From Isoetes taiwanensis (Eukaryota; Streptophyta; Lycopodiopsida; Isoetales; Isoetaceae): a stretch of 64,000 nt of DNA. Numbering within the stretch: position 1 is the stretch's first letter; each line of letters begins with the position of its first letter. Below the pieces are notes generated by a model. It was not told where the DNA came from. It ran no database searches and saw only the letters and a program-made list of their open reading frames with translations. Below are positions 1 through 11,989 of this stretch, one piece after another. The stretch covers positions 20,371,959 to 20,435,958 of the forward strand of contig JAJEKV010000008.1 of assembly GCA_021234155.1 (NCBI GenBank), given 5' to 3'. Made by a program: the position numbers and the translations under genes.

Positions 1-40
1 ATTGTCAAAACCAAATAAGCAACTCAAGAGAGAGAACTGG

Positions 41-162
41 AAAGAAAAGCCACACCTGGGCGTCTCCACTAAAACCACTAAAACCACGTCAATGTACACG
101 ACATAAAGAAAAGCCACATCTGGGCGTCTCCACTAAAACCACGTCAATGTACACAACATACT
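41..162. repeat. tandem duplication, two copies of about 60 bp
   Basis: The block starting AAAGAAAAGCCACA and ending in AATGTACAC-ACATA occurs at 41-104 and again at 105-162. The first copy has an extra internal repeat of ACTAAAACC. Confidence 0.85.
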
Positions 163-1053
163 AATGCATTGAAAGTGTAGACCATTATAGTCGGGATTAA
201 AAAACCTCGCCCTTTCGGGTTTTCGAGGAACCCTGACGATAATAGTAACACTAATCAATGATAGGCTAAAAACATAATTGGGCTTGAACAAAGCTGAAAA
301 TCCAGATTCTCTAAAACTCCTAGACGTCTGCAATGATGCTCGATTATTCTCCAACTTGATAAAAGGGCCTGCAACCACAAATCACGAAAAATATAGCAGA
401 CGCTCCCAACCTATCAACCTGCACATTAGTATGAGAGCTACAAACATGTAATCTCACAACCAACTGTACTAGGCACGAGGGCCTCCAATATCACAACCAA
501 GAACTGGCACACATATCAAGATCTCACAATCACCACTGGCACACACAACAAAATAGCCACACATTAGCCACAATGCTAATGCTGCCCAAACCATGCCACA
601 CATTAGCCATCATGCTAATGCTGCCCGAGCCACAATGCTCCTCTACAGTGACGAGGCTTTTTCTAGAAAAACTAAAACGGGAGCACAAAGCGACGTCACA
701 AGATTAGCAAGGCGACTTCATAAGTTTTTCTTTTGAGGCTTTTAAAGACAGACTAAAAATTTCAAAGAAAGACAAAAAACTTGCAAGTTTGTTCATGATG
801 TTACTCAGGCAAGCACATGGCCCATAGAAAACACGAACTAAGAGACTAAGCCTTCTCTGTAAAATATCTGGCTATTTGCACATGGATTTATTTGTGGCCT
901 ATTTTCTCTTTTCTTATTAAAAGCCGAGAGATCTATTGCATCCGCCAATTGTGTTGCAGTTTGATGAGTGCCGAAATGAGGATTCAAGATGTTCCTAAAT
1001 CAACAATATGAGGCCAAGAATTGAATGGTTAACGCTCAGAGTTACAATCATAT

Positions 1054-1198
1054 CTTTAAGCACTATCAAATCCAGCGATAGCCATTGCCAAGACTCATCT
1101 AAAACATATTAAATGCTAAAGTCATTTCTTTAAACATTATCAAATCCAGAGATAGCCATTGCCAAGGCCCATCTAAAATGTATTAAATGCTAAAGCTA
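1054..1198. repeat. tandem duplication, two copies of about 74 bp
   Basis: Copies start at 1054 and 1128. Both contain ATCAAATCCAG, GATAGCCATTGCCAAG and ATTAAATGCTAAAG with a few substitutions between them. Confidence 0.85.
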
Positions 1199-2330
1199 TG
1201 GCAATATTACTACCATAATCAAACAAGAAGGAAAACAAGATTGCTTATCTGGACGGTCTCCTTTATTCTTGCAGGACAACGAACATTTCAGATAATTTAG
1301 TATTCCCAGCAACTCTCGTCTCAAGCCAATAAAAGTTCGTGGCAAATGGAGCCACTTCTGTGTGTTTCAAAACCTCTATTCCTTGTTCACATATCAAAGG
1401 AAGAACCACAAGGTAAATGCTTATAAATTTGATTGCCAAGCACCATAGAATTCAACACTCCAGCTACGCATATCATATCAAACGAAATCTATAAGTTATT
1501 GACTGCAACAGCAACATCGCTCAAAGTAAATGAACTACAAGCATTAATATTGTGTTCTCGGATATAAACAAAAACTTAACTAGAAAACTCCCGTGATTTG
1601 GGTTTATAGTAGTGAAGAACCAGCCTCCAACTTATGAACTAAAAGATATAGAGCCCTGCAAGTTCCAGTATGCCAGGGAACTCTATCTTCGAAATTTGCT
1701 ACTTGTCAGCAGTTTAACAGTAATCCATCTTTTGGAACCTCTGCTTGCTGCTAGATGCCAAAGTGAGAAAAACAGTTTTGCTGGGTGCTTGAGGATGCAA
1801 TAGCTATAGTCCCAGTTATTGGCAAATAAAACAAAGATCAGAACTTCTGCAAAATTGAAATTATAACCTCTTCTTTATTTAACTCTATGCTGAACTTACA
1901 GGCCACAAGTTTGAGACTGCAAGGAATTGCAAGGAAAATAAGGTTTACTTATCTGGAATGGCAATAACATCGACTCCTAGTTGCAAAACATGCCACGGTT
2001 ATGAAAGAAAGCCTGAATAGCCATCTAACCCTCAGTAGATTCCCGCCTCTAGTAAATGCCAGCTAGATCCTTGCCTGGAAGGGCTCAAAACTTGGCACCA
2101 GACTTCCACTTGAAATTTATGGTTCCATCTCATCCTGATTTCGAAGCCTGCTGAAAGCCATGGTCGACTCAAAAAATCGAAGCCCATCACATGGCTAGAA
2201 ATACAGCCATAGAAATGAATTTAAATTATTTCTTCCTCCAATAGAACTGTTTCGGGAACAACCATTGGTGCATCCCTAAAACCGTGTTCTCATGAAATGA
2301 TGATGAAAAATGTGAGCGGTTGCATGGCCC

Positions 2331-2410
2331 TTATTCACCAAGCACTGGAATGTTGACGGGCTCCTGCATCTTATTCACCAAGCAATGGAATGTTGATGGG
2401 CTCCTGCAAC
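2331..2410. repeat. tandem duplication, two copies of 40 bp
   Basis: The unit TTATTCACCAAGCA-TGGAATGTTGA-GGGCTCCTGCA is present at 2331 and 2371 with two mismatches. Confidence 0.85.
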
Positions 2411-3397
2411 TAGTAACAACTGTTTCCATAACATCCAGCAACCACCTTATACACCCACAACTAAGCAAGTTTGATGGCAAAAAGAAGAAACATCCCAAGT
2501 CTTCAAAGTCTCTGGGCACAGCATAATCTCAAATAATCCAACGTCAAAACTATGAATAAAAATGGTCCCATTTACCAACTGGATAACGAAGCAATGGATT
2601 GCATTAAATAAAGAATGGAGTGTCATCACAATTGCAGGACAAGTAGGAGATAAACTAAGAAAGGAACAGAGAGAAACAACAAACACAATATGGAATTCAG
2701 GCTCACAAGCCCAGAACTAGCAACTCCCAGTGCGGATGGAAATCAATCTCCAAATTTGCCCTTTGTTGTATCTCCATGCAATTCTAGTGTAGAGCTAGTG
2801 TAAAGCTGCACCTAGTTATCTTAGGAAAAGGAACAAATTAGAAGACATGATAAAACAAGGACTCATTTAACGGGATTCATAACAGGGATTCATAACAAAC
2901 AAGAAGGGAACTAGACAGCATTCTAGACGTTCTCAATCAAGACAAATAGATAGAATTTAAATTGAGATTCATCGGCCAAGGACTGTTGGAAAGCATTCTT
3001 GATAGAACCTAGAGCAATACTACGCGGCCCCAAAGGACTTTCTCAAACAATGAAAATATAGTTAGAGCAAGGAAAACATAAGTAGGCCAGACAAATCGTC
3101 AAATTGTGCTACAGCTGAAGGTCATATGAGTCCCAAAATACACATGAAATCAGTCATTCATCCATTCCTAGGTGCCGCCAGGTTCTTCACCAAGATTCAT
3201 ATTAGAATATTGTGCTTGAACAAGAATAAACTAGTATTGAGAGCCAACAACCTGACGCAGCCATAAGCACATTCTACATTCTTGTTCTTGATGATGGCAA
3301 AACTTGGATCCGGCTTGAAATAACCTTGAAATAACCTAGACCTGTACAAAATGCCAGAAAAAAGAAATGTCTTGCAACTACTTAAGAAATAAACCTG

Positions 3398-3722
3398 TTG
3401 GAGAACCAAAGTCTGGCGAAACTCTGCTACTGTCGCATGAATCTCATATTGCAAGACTTTTGAAAACTAAGGCCTGGTCGAAATGATCTATGGCCAAACG
3501 GAATGCTGCTATAGCCGGTGAAGAAAACTGCTACAAACTTGTTGGTGCTTGGATCCGTTCAACCATACGTAACTGAAACCCTAACTCAAGAGGAATCGGC
3601 CCGTAAAAACTCTTGAAAGTAACAGACTGGAAAACCCCCGGGTTCGCCACAGACGAATCTTCGGGGGCTCTGTTGTAGCAGAGACAACACTTTTGGAGTC
3701 GGGACCCGAGCCTCCACTCATG
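3398..3722 (-). other. possible 5' exons of a minus-strand gene (weak)
   Basis: On the minus strand an open stretch ending in FRQTLVLQQ is followed directly by GTTTAT at about 3398, which could be a splice donor. It is preceded by an AG-type acceptor context near 3455. Further upstream (3531-3722) a frame starting MSGGSGPDSKSVV is open for 46 codons. No protein family is recognised, the two pieces may be unrelated, and chance is a serious alternative. Confidence 0.15.
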
Positions 3723-4529
3723 CTGCGCAGGACAGAAGCAACAGAAAGGTAACTCTGGACGGAACAAGGAGAACTGGGGTACAAGGTCGAGAAAGTAAAG
3801 TCTCGCCATATAGTCGAGGAGTGATGTCGCGTGGTGGCGTTTGCTTGTTGGGCTAGGCTGGGCATGGCGACATGGAGGTTCGCAATGATGCTATTTTGTT
3901 GCAGGGCATCTAAGTTGGAATCTCTCATAAGTATGTCCTGGTGGGTGCTTGGTGCCAAGTGCACTGGGTGGTGTTGCGCTATTAGCAGTGTCCTCCGTGG
4001 CATCTATACATGTTGGTTGTCTGGACGACGGTTCCCATGGTGCAGTTTCGGAAGGTGACGAGGATGCCTATGACTGAAGGCTTTGTGACTTGTTGGTTGT
4101 CGTGTTCCGGTACCATGTACGCAGTTCGTACAAATATGTGATATGTCACCATGAATAATCAATAATTATACTAATTATTCATATTAATATTTAAAAGGGA
4201 AAGATAGCTATCTTATTTTAATTATCTCTTAAACCTAAACAAGCATGTACCACTTGACCCAACTCGGTTGGCAAAGAGAAAATGCTACTTGGAGGGGAAC
4301 CAAATAGGGCAATCATCCACAATCTTCCCCAAATTGATGTTGGAAGCTTGAGGAAGGAGGAGTAGCTCTTATACACCAAGAAGATGGACACAATTTTGGG
4401 ATACTAGTTCTAGTTAAAAAACTGCTTAGTGAGTTAGATAGATTTGATTCTTAGATAGGAACTGGCCCTTGTTTAGATAGATGAATTTTAAATCTTATGT
4501 TGATTCTTAGTTGTGAAGTTATGAATGAA

Positions 4530-5140
4530 TATATGATATTTTTGTTATGCACCTCTTGTGCTTGTGGAAAAGGGGAGGTAGAGACTTGAAAACTAGTAGA
4601 AATATAGATGTTTCTAGCTAGAATCCCCATGAATCCCAATTATTGTAGCTTGTGTATAGAGTCCACCTGGCTGTAGATGCTATACTCTGATTGAGCACCA
4701 AACAATCGACACAATGGAGATGTGGAGGTGGGGCCTTGCTGAGTATAGCTATTGGGCCCAATATAGTGTGCTAGGTTTATAATCGATCATCGTGTGTGGG
4801 CTGAGTATGGGCTTGACAGCCCCTGGGTTACAGGTGTCATGCTGGCTCGACAAGTTGCGGGTGCCATCCTGGCTGATGGATTTTGGGGAGTTTAAGTCGG
4901 GTATGGACGTGTGCCGCCATGATCCTCTAGCTATTCACAGATCCACTATGCTCTGAGAAGGGACTTGCCCCAATCCTGCCTCATTGGACTGGGAAGATAT
5001 GACCTGGAATAGTTCTGTATGGTGACTCCATGGGATTACGTCTCCAAATGGTTACAATTAGCCAATGTTCTATGCAAGACAAAGCCACTGTCATGACTTT
5101 ATCTATTGTTATCCAGAGACCCTGACCGTCAGTCAGGCAA
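4530..5140 (+). mobile_element. old, diverged chromovirus LTR fragment
   Basis: This stretch aligns in order with the middle of the LTRs of elements A and C but is heavily diverged. Shared landmarks are a CTCTTGTG-TTG-GGGGAGGTAGAGAC block near 4550, the region around GGGCTGAGTATGGGCTTGAC (compare GGGCCGAGCATGGGTCCGAC at about 12907), GGGGAGTTTAAGTCGGG, and CCATGGGATTACGT near 5030. Orientation is the same as element C. No termini are preserved. It is much older than the other LTRs in the window and abuts a 5'-truncated LINE. Confidence 0.7.
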
Positions 5141-5159
5141 TTTTTGGACCCTTATAAAA

Positions 5160-6855
5160 GAAGACTTTATGAGGTTCATGAAGGGTGCTTGGAGGCCAAG
5201 GTGACTGGAGGCCGATATCCCTTACAAATACTACCTATAAAATAGTGGCCAAGGTTCTAGCCCTCAGAATTATACACCATCCGCATGAAAACTTCAACCA
5301 CAATCAATCAGCTTTTCTATCGGGCAGATATAGCTTGGATAATTATATTGCAGCTAGTGAAGCAATTAATTGGAATAGACTATCTAAGCAGATTTGTCTT
5401 TTGCTTAAGTTTGATTTTAAGAGAGCCTATGATGCCATGAGGTGGGAGTTTTTGGAGAGGGCCTTATATCATACTGGTATCCACTCCAGTCTTATCAACA
5501 AAATCATGGCTATCAACAAATTAGCTTCGTCCTGTCTCCTGATCAATGGTTCCCCTACTCAAATTTTTCCCATAAGACGTGGAGTTAGACAAGGATGTAC
5601 TTGCTCCCTACTTATTCCTCTGTGTAGCTGAAATGTTGACGAGAATTGTTCTTGTGCTTCAGAGTCAGGCTCGTATTCAAGGATTAACCATGTCCTGAGC
5701 CTAATAAACAGGTCACAATCCTCCAATATGTTGATGATAATTTATCCTTCTGAAAGCCTCTCAGTCCTGCTTAAATACTTTTTTAGAACGCATTGAATCC
5801 TTTGGGAATATCACGGGAGTTAAACTCAACCTAGCGAAATGTAGCATTCTCTGGGAACATCCAGATGATCAATTGGACACTAAAGGCATAAAAGTGAACC
5901 CTCCGAATCATGCCATTGTTCTGTTAGGGCTTCCTTTAGCTATACATTTATCCAACAAAGATGCATGGACTCCCATTGTCTCTAGAATTAGATATAAGCT
6001 TAACACTATCTCTTCTAAGCCGTCCTTTGTTGGCAGATCCTTGATAGCCAATTCAGTTCTTGCCAGTACCCACATTTATTTCTCTTCAGTCTTAATAGCT
6101 AATAAATCCATTTGAAACAATATTGAGAAGTTCTTGAGAGATTACCTTTGGGAAGGGGTGCATTATGTAAACTAGAAGGAGATAGCCCATGCCAAGAAGG
6201 AGGATGGCCTTGGGTTTAAATCTCTTTATAAACAAAGTCAAGCTTTAGGTGCAAAATACATTTGGAAAGCTATCAATGGCTGGCATTCCTCCGCTATAGA
6301 TTTCATTAGATATTGGCTAGGAAAAAGCAAAATCTTGGGAATGAGAAAGTATAGTCATCATCTTCCTGACTCAAGATATTTTCCATTCAAAAGTGCTTCC
6401 AATACTTCCTCTCTAATGAAGAAGCCTGGACAGAGGTGGCAGAAGGATTCAGTCATAAGAAGATTGAGTTTGATAGTGCTACTTTCTCCCTACTCTGGCC
6501 TCCAAGCTTTGTACCAAAGGAGGAAGAGGTCTGGGCAATTCGACATCTCCAAATCTGGGCCAAATGGAAGAAAGCAGGGATTACCCAACTGCAAGGCTGG
6601 AAGTCATGGGAAGAAATTGCTCCAATTGTTATGGGAAAGGGAATTGATAGGAAAATTTATAATGCTATTTTGAAGGTGGTAGGTGACCTTACTGAGTGTC
6701 AAGAATCTAGAACTCCCAATTGGCTCATTCATAAGACCATGCCAGACGGTTTTTGGTGTATCTCCCTCACCGAGTATCAGATTGGAGCGATTTTTAGTGT
6801 GTTGAAAAGCTGTCTCGGTGAGCTTTCCATTGGTATATGGCATCAGAGTTTTCTT
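5160..6855 (+). pseudogene. 5'-truncated L1-type LINE ORF2 (reverse transcriptase) pseudogene
   Basis: Non-LTR reverse transcriptase that would copy LINE RNA at a nicked target. The frame at 5185-5631 shows the diagnostic blocks GDWRPISLTNTTYKIVAKVL, QSAFLSGR, LKFDFKRAYDAM (motif A) and RRGVRQGC (motif B). After a frameshift near 5612 the chain continues through SQARIQGLTMS. A further frame gives QYVDDN (the catalytic Y-x-D-D box, about 5717-5735), then the thumb region at 5790-6115 and downstream sequence to about 6855. The endonuclease domain is missing, so the copy is 5'-truncated as is usual for LINEs. Several stops and frameshifts make it dead. It ends abruptly where a displaced LTR fragment begins at 6856. 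It is a different family from the LINE at 61-64 kb. Confidence 0.85.
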
Positions 6856-7162
6856 TGAGCCTTGGGTAGGAGCTCTCATGTTTTATGGCATATGTTTATC
6901 TCTATTGTATCTATGGATGGATGGATGTGCTACCCTTCGAGGTAGTTCGATGTATTATTGTTGCTAGTTCTGACGTTGTTTATGCTTCCGCTGTTATAGG
7001 AGCCCATAGGGGAAGGGCGCACAAGACACCTTCGTGTCCCCTTCCCGCACTAGGGATACCTTGGAGTGCGAGATAGACGGAGGGCCCGTGTAGTCGAAGG
7101 ACCGGATGGGGGATTTCCTACGGAGTGTACGGCCGGGCGCCGTATATTTTGTAGGGAACGTC
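6856..7162 (+). mobile_element. displaced 3' end of element A's 3' LTR
   Basis: Reverse-complement match to 59146-59458, the last approximately 310 bases of element A's LTR, ending GTAGGGAACGTC. The last three bases (ACA) of the LTR are missing. Its reverse complement ends in CCAAGGCTCA, exactly where the LTR portion at 8904-10220 begins (TCAGACTCATA). The two pieces therefore once formed one LTR and are now separated and inverted relative to each other. Confidence 0.85.
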
Positions 7163-8547
7163 CTCATTCATCATTTCCTGCCTTTCTTGTGTCTGTTGAA
7201 TGACTTGCAATCTACGACGTACCTCGTCATCAAATGGCTGATGTTGGGCAGGAGGTGAAGGGATTGATTGAGTAGGCGTGGAGGACACAACAGGAAGACA
7301 TGAAGGCACATGAGCAACAGTAGGATGTGTGGTCACAGTAGAGGTGAAAGTGGCAGGTGCAGCAGTAGAAGAAAGAACAGGCTTTAAGGGAGAAGCAAGG
7401 TGGTAAGCAGCAAAAGTATCAATATCAGGGGACATCTTACCTAACTCATTGAGCAAAGATAGATGATATCTAAAGAACACAGGGCCACTCCTAACCATAA
7501 CAGACTTTGGTAATGAAGCAGAAATAGGCAGAGATACACAAATGCGAGGACCATTGACAATAGAGTGGGCAAGATGCAACCTCAGACTATTAGCAATAGC
7601 CACCATGAACTCAGGAACTTGCATTTCAATTAGAAAGTCTTCCAAAGCAAACCAACAAGGCATGTGGAGAGCACTTGACTTATTAGGTGCAAAACTAGGT
7701 GTGTAAGCTTGATATAGCAGATAGGTTTCTCATAAGGCCTCTACTCCATGCTCTACAAGCTACAGGAGAATCAAAGATGATCAAGAAAAAATTATTCTTT
7801 TTGTCAAGAACTTTCAAGGACTCAAAAGTAGGCAACTTTAGTCTTTGGAGATGTTGTTTAAACAAAAAAACCCATCCTACAGAGATCAAGGAATTGGCCC
7901 GTGAAATGACATATAACCGCATGAGAAACCAAATTCTGAACACACTGCAAATGCGAGTTGTGGTCAATTGCAATCACAGGTTCACCAGCATTAGCAAACA
8001 TACTAGCACACTGATCTGGCTCATAAAAAACATCCTCAAAAGGTAACTGAACATCCATATGATCAGCCATAGATTGCAACTCCTTCAAATATGCCGAGAC
8101 ATCGTGTTTATTATTTGCAATCAAAATATTCATAGCGGCAGAGACCCGGGCACTTCTAACACTGGAAGACATATCCCGCTTAATCCAATCACTGAAGCGT
8201 GTATGAGGAGCACGAAAGCCAAGATTAGTTGATGTCCCAACAGCAGGGGTAGTAGAAGCACTTGCTGGCACAGAAGAATTAGCATGCATTGGAGCTACAC
8301 CACTAGGGGTTTCTGAATCAGGATGCAAGGGGGGGTTGGGAGAAGCAAGAACAAACTGAGATGAAGGAAGAGGAGGAAATTGTTGTAGATCAGAAAGTGA
8401 GGTAGAAGGCACACCATCAAGAGCTAAAGGATCAAGCCGAGAGTTTGCTGGCAATTGGAAGCCAATTGAGGCATTAATAGGAACAGAAGAGACCTCGGAT
8501 GCAGCAAAGTTGGAGCTATTAAAAATAAGAGACCTTACCTCAGAAGA
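7163..8547 (-). pseudogene. plant LINE ORF1, DUF4283-like gag (broken)
   Basis: Minus-strand frames at about 8547-7858, 7973-7695 and 7663-7163 are one protein interrupted by frameshifts near 7860 and 7670. The N-terminal third is low-complexity and Ser/Pro-rich. The middle has CHFTGQFLDL, then RLKLPTFESLKVLDKKNNFF and FDSPVACRAWSRG. These are followed by ALEDFLIEMQVPEF and RICVSLPISASLPKSV, the order seen in the DUF4283 domain of plant L1 ORF1 proteins. A Pro/Thr-rich tail ends near EMMNED. The apparent start codon inside the SINE-like unit at 8586 is not the real start. ORF1 proteins bind LINE RNA. No ORF2 follows on this strand; the plus-strand LINE ORF2 at 61-64 kb may be its partner, separated by element A plus an inversion. 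Confidence 0.65.
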
Positions 8548-8903
8548 TAAAGAACCTAACCGACATGCCCTTAACCAACTGGGCAAAACCGTCTAGACGT
8601 TTATGAGTAGTCGCTTCTACCCATTTATGCCGGTGTCTGGGGAACGCCCCACAGGCACATTCAAGGTTCGAATACTCGAGCGGTCTACCATGGGCCCGTT
8701 ACAGTCTCTCCCACTAGAACTATGCTCGTCCTCGAGCATCCAAGGCTATACCATGTCTATGTCATACCATGTCACAATGATTACCAAGGCTTTGCAAATT
8801 ACCCATGCATATAGGCACCCATGGAGACTCGAACTCGAGACCTGCTCTGATACCAACTGTGACGTTCCTAACCGACATGCCCTTAACCAACTGGGCAAAA
8901 CCG
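8548..8903 (-). mobile_element. tRNA-related SINE-like element flanked by a 40-bp direct repeat
   Basis: Read on the minus strand from 8903, the unit begins GACGGTTTTGCCCAGTTGG. It contains an A-box-like TGCCCAGTTGGTTAAGG and, about 58 bases on, a B-box-like GAGTTCGAGTC, the spacing and order of a pol III promoter. The first 40 bases recur at the far end (8590-8550). Between the boxes lies TGGTATCAGAGC, the same string that is the primer-binding site of elements A and C. No poly-A or simple-repeat tail is obvious. An LTR/TRIM origin is the alternative. Confidence 0.5.
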
Positions 8904-8904
8904 T

Positions 8905-10220
8905 CAGACTCATATGGTGGTAGACTGACGGCTAGGCCACAAGATAGAACAGACCAAGTCATAACAATGGCGGGGCTGACTATAGACAATGGCTAGGGTT
9001 GACCACTCCATCCGTCCCTCCTGTGCATACTTTGCAGATGGGCTAAGATCGAGCTCTGGCATGACTCTAGCCTTCCGGATACGCAATCTCATGGCATCAC
9101 CCATCGAGACTACTCGGGGTTGCATCTCCCCAGTCCGTCGAGGCAAGAAGGGTTGCATCTCCACTTCTGGGGGTCTAGGGGTTCCACGGGCGGCTAGAGA
9201 ACTGTGGCAACACACGTCGTCCCCGACTTAACCCCCCAAAACAAGAGCCACCTGCATCTTGAGAGGCAGGGCGACACCATTGCCCCAGGAGGTGTCAGAC
9301 TCATGCCCGGCCCACTCGAAGTGACCGGCCATAAGCCTAGCCTGCTATGGGGTCCCCAGTAGCCGCGCTCAGCAGGGACCCTCCCTCCTTCTCGTCCCTA
9401 GCCCCATTATGTAGTGCTGAGTCACATCATAGCCCCCCTAGCCCGGTGGGTTCCAATGCACAGGCCGCATACAATAGGAACTAAGGGGTCTAAACTAGGA
9501 GCATTACTACATAATGGCTACTAGGTCTCTACCCCCCTTCCTAATACAAGAGGAGCAAACATGATCAACCAACATCACATATCCATATAACATGATAATA
9601 ATGAGAATAACATCGAACCTAATCATATGTATCTAACTTATAGTTAGGGTTCATTGATTAGGGTCCAAGATCTAAACTGAGGGCTCTAGAATGGCTCTAC
9701 TAGAGACATGAGATGCTAACTCATCTAGAATCCTAACTTCCAGATGATCTACCAAGAACTACCTGCTCCCAAAGAACTCCCTCCTGCTCCCGGTGTCTCC
9801 ATGGTCTTCAAGGTGTTCAAGGTAGCTCCCACTCCTACTGATGCGCTCACGCTCTGGGGGCTACTATGCTATGTTGTGCCACAGCAGACAGTTCTCGAAA
9901 CGGAGTTTCGAGCGCGAAGAAGGTTCCCAGACTATTGGAGCCAGAAAAAGAGGCCTAGGGTTAGGGTTTAGGCCTTTATGTGTTAGGGTTCACATGTTAT
10001 GCCACATGGATCCAATAGGGTGGTTCCGCGTGGTGGGTGCCCAATAGGTTAAGGCCACGTGGAAAATGGTCTTAACCTAAGGTTGCTAAGTTATATGGAT
10101 AACTTAGCCATGCTCCCTATGCCACTAATCTATGGTATACAAGGCTATGAAGGTAGGCTTGTATAGTGACAGACCCAGAAATATACATATTTATGGCGTA
10201 TATTTCCCTGGAACGTCACA
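8905..10220 (-). mobile_element. 3' LTR of element A, truncated at 8904
   Basis: Minus-strand LTR starting TGTGACGTTCCAGGG at 10220 and colinear with 60789-59460. The last approximately 310 bases are missing here and are found inverted at 6856-7162. A polypurine tract precedes it, as expected of a 3' LTR. Confidence 0.9.
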
Positions 10221-10766
10221 TTCTTCCCCTTTTAGGAAAATGCTGTCCTCAGCATTACGCTAAGGTGATGAACCTACACTGATCCTGCAAAAGCACACAA
10301 CAAGAATATAGGAACTTAACTCTATTGAAAAGACCAACTTTTCATTATTTTGTTATTGTGTAATTCTAAGGCTATATTTATAAGTTATACAAAATTATAT
10401 AGCCATAACAACTATTATTATAAAAGTATACGCATATAATATTATTACAACAAATTAAGGAGTTCATAGTTAAGTCTAAAATCTATGACTCCTGTCTTCT
10501 CGTAATGTGCTCCCTCCTCCATGCTTCCCTTCACTGTCCTGCACAAGTAGCACATTACGTTATTTAAGTTAATAAGTTTCTGGTTTTAGGGGACCACCCC
10601 CCTAATTATCTCCTTGAGACGAACTACTAGCTCAAGGTTACCCTACTACCTTGCACTCGATCATGGCCCCATAAGGATTTGAGTTTAAGGACCATTTAAG
10701 ATGATCCTATCATTGCCCATGATCGGGTGCTACCTTGTACACGATCCCCTTGATCGAGCACACCCG
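10221..10766 (-). other. element A polypurine tract and distal 3' UTR
   Basis: On the minus strand the LTR is immediately preceded by a purine run (AAAAGGGGAAGAA, 10233-10221) that primes plus-strand DNA synthesis. Upstream sequence, including GTACAAGGTAGCAC and GGTGGTCCCCTAAAACCA, is colinear with the 3' UTR of element C at 23385-23880. No coding sequence is seen. Confidence 0.85.
10762..10766. repeat. target-site duplication of element B, left copy (ACCCG)
   Basis: ACCCG directly precedes the TG of element B's 5' LTR. The same five bases follow the CA of its 3' LTR at 41019-41023. Confidence 0.9.
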
Positions 10767-11989
10767 TGCTGCCACTCATGGCAGCATAGAAGAGCCATTG
10801 GCATTTCCAAATACATGGTTCAATAAGCACACAAGGAGTATTTGAAGTTGCAACTTGAAGACCATTTGAAAAGCTACAAAGGACACAAGGACTTGAAGAA
10901 CCAAAGAAGGACATTCACTTGGGAAACATAAAAGGAGTATTTTGGCTAAGTGGGAGGTCACAAGGCAAGTTACTAAAATTCGATACCCCATTGAAGATTG
11001 CAAGGTCACAACTTGGTATGATATCTTGTTCACCATTTGAGCATTGAAGTTTGATATTCTTAAGGTTCTTGAAGAATTGCCTAGCCATTCTCTTCCATTC
11101 TATGTCTTGAATCATCTTCTCCATTCCATGTCTAGCCTTTTTTTTTCCACATCTCCATCTCCTCTCATTACATACTATGGTGTTGGTAACATTTTTTTTC
11201 CCTAGTCAAATGAAACACACACTCCATGCTCCATCCACCTACTCACAAAAGTTAAGCACTAGGGAGCCCCATGAATTCATTTCAAGAATACCTAGGTTCT
11301 AAATATCTACTAGGTCTTACAAAAGGACAAAAAAAAGCAAGATTTGTCCAACTATGCAAGAGGTGAACTCCCTAGTAGCATTCCATGTAAAAATTGCAAA
11401 AGTTATAACATCCACTTCATCATTCATAATTCCACTTCACCACTCACATCACACGTGTCATCCACATCATCCATACTTCATGCCACCTCACCAAAAAATC
11501 ATTTTGACTAGGGGAAAAGATGGTTACCAACCCTTAAGTGCCACATCATCATCATTTTTGCCACCTCACCAAGTCCCAGGCCTAGTCACTTCATTTATTT
11601 TTTCCACCAAAAAATCAAAGTATTCCATTCAAAAATTTGATGATACCACCTGGTAGCCCTCATGAAATCATGCCACCTGGCACAAACATTTTTGAAAAAA
11701 GAGTTTATATTGACCTTCTAAATGGCTTCCTTGGGAAACGTGCCTCATTGAAAAAATGGTAAAACCTACCTACATCTACCCCCATCTATCTACCCTCTCA
11801 TCCTTCCGCCAAGTGGCGCCCCCCGGCATGCCAAGTCGAAACACGAGCCGAGCTTGGCGTGGGAGGAGACCACGTAATCAATAAACAGGGAAATGGATCT
11901 ATATTTATACCTTGGCCCACTTTTTCATTCCTGCCTGTGGGATATTTCTTCGCAAGAAAAATCAAGAACCCTAAAATTTGCAGGCCAAG
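10767..11989 (+). mobile_element. element B 5' LTR, left half
   Basis: Matches 38581-39807 of the 3' LTR almost base for base. It starts TGCTGCCACTCATGG. Element C interrupts it after CCAAG at 11989, and the LTR resumes at 25530. Confidence 0.95.
11985..11989. repeat. target-site duplication of element C, left copy (CCAAG)
   Basis: CCAAG lies immediately before TGTGACGG of element C and again at 25525-25529 after its 3' LTR. The uninterrupted site, with a single CCAAG, is seen at 39803-39807. Confidence 0.97.

Larger units (their letters stand above)
1..4450. other. unrecognised sequence, no confident gene
   Basis: I recognise no gene, transposon domain or RNA here. The composition is ordinary AT-rich plant sequence. 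It holds several short tandem duplications, listed separately. A weak hint of a minus-strand gene lies at 3398-3722. Short open frames elsewhere in the stretch look random. Confidence 0.5.

Noticed and set aside
3531-4003. 140-codon minus-strand frame as a gene
   Set aside because: No recognisable domain, low-complexity composition, and an overlapping competing frame on the same strand. Kept only as a weak exon hint.
8548-8903. TRIM/SMART mini-LTR retrotransposon (40-bp direct terminal repeats plus PBS-like string)
   Set aside because: The terminal repeats are too short, do not run TG...CA, and no polypurine tract precedes the second one. The A and B boxes favour a SINE-like origin.
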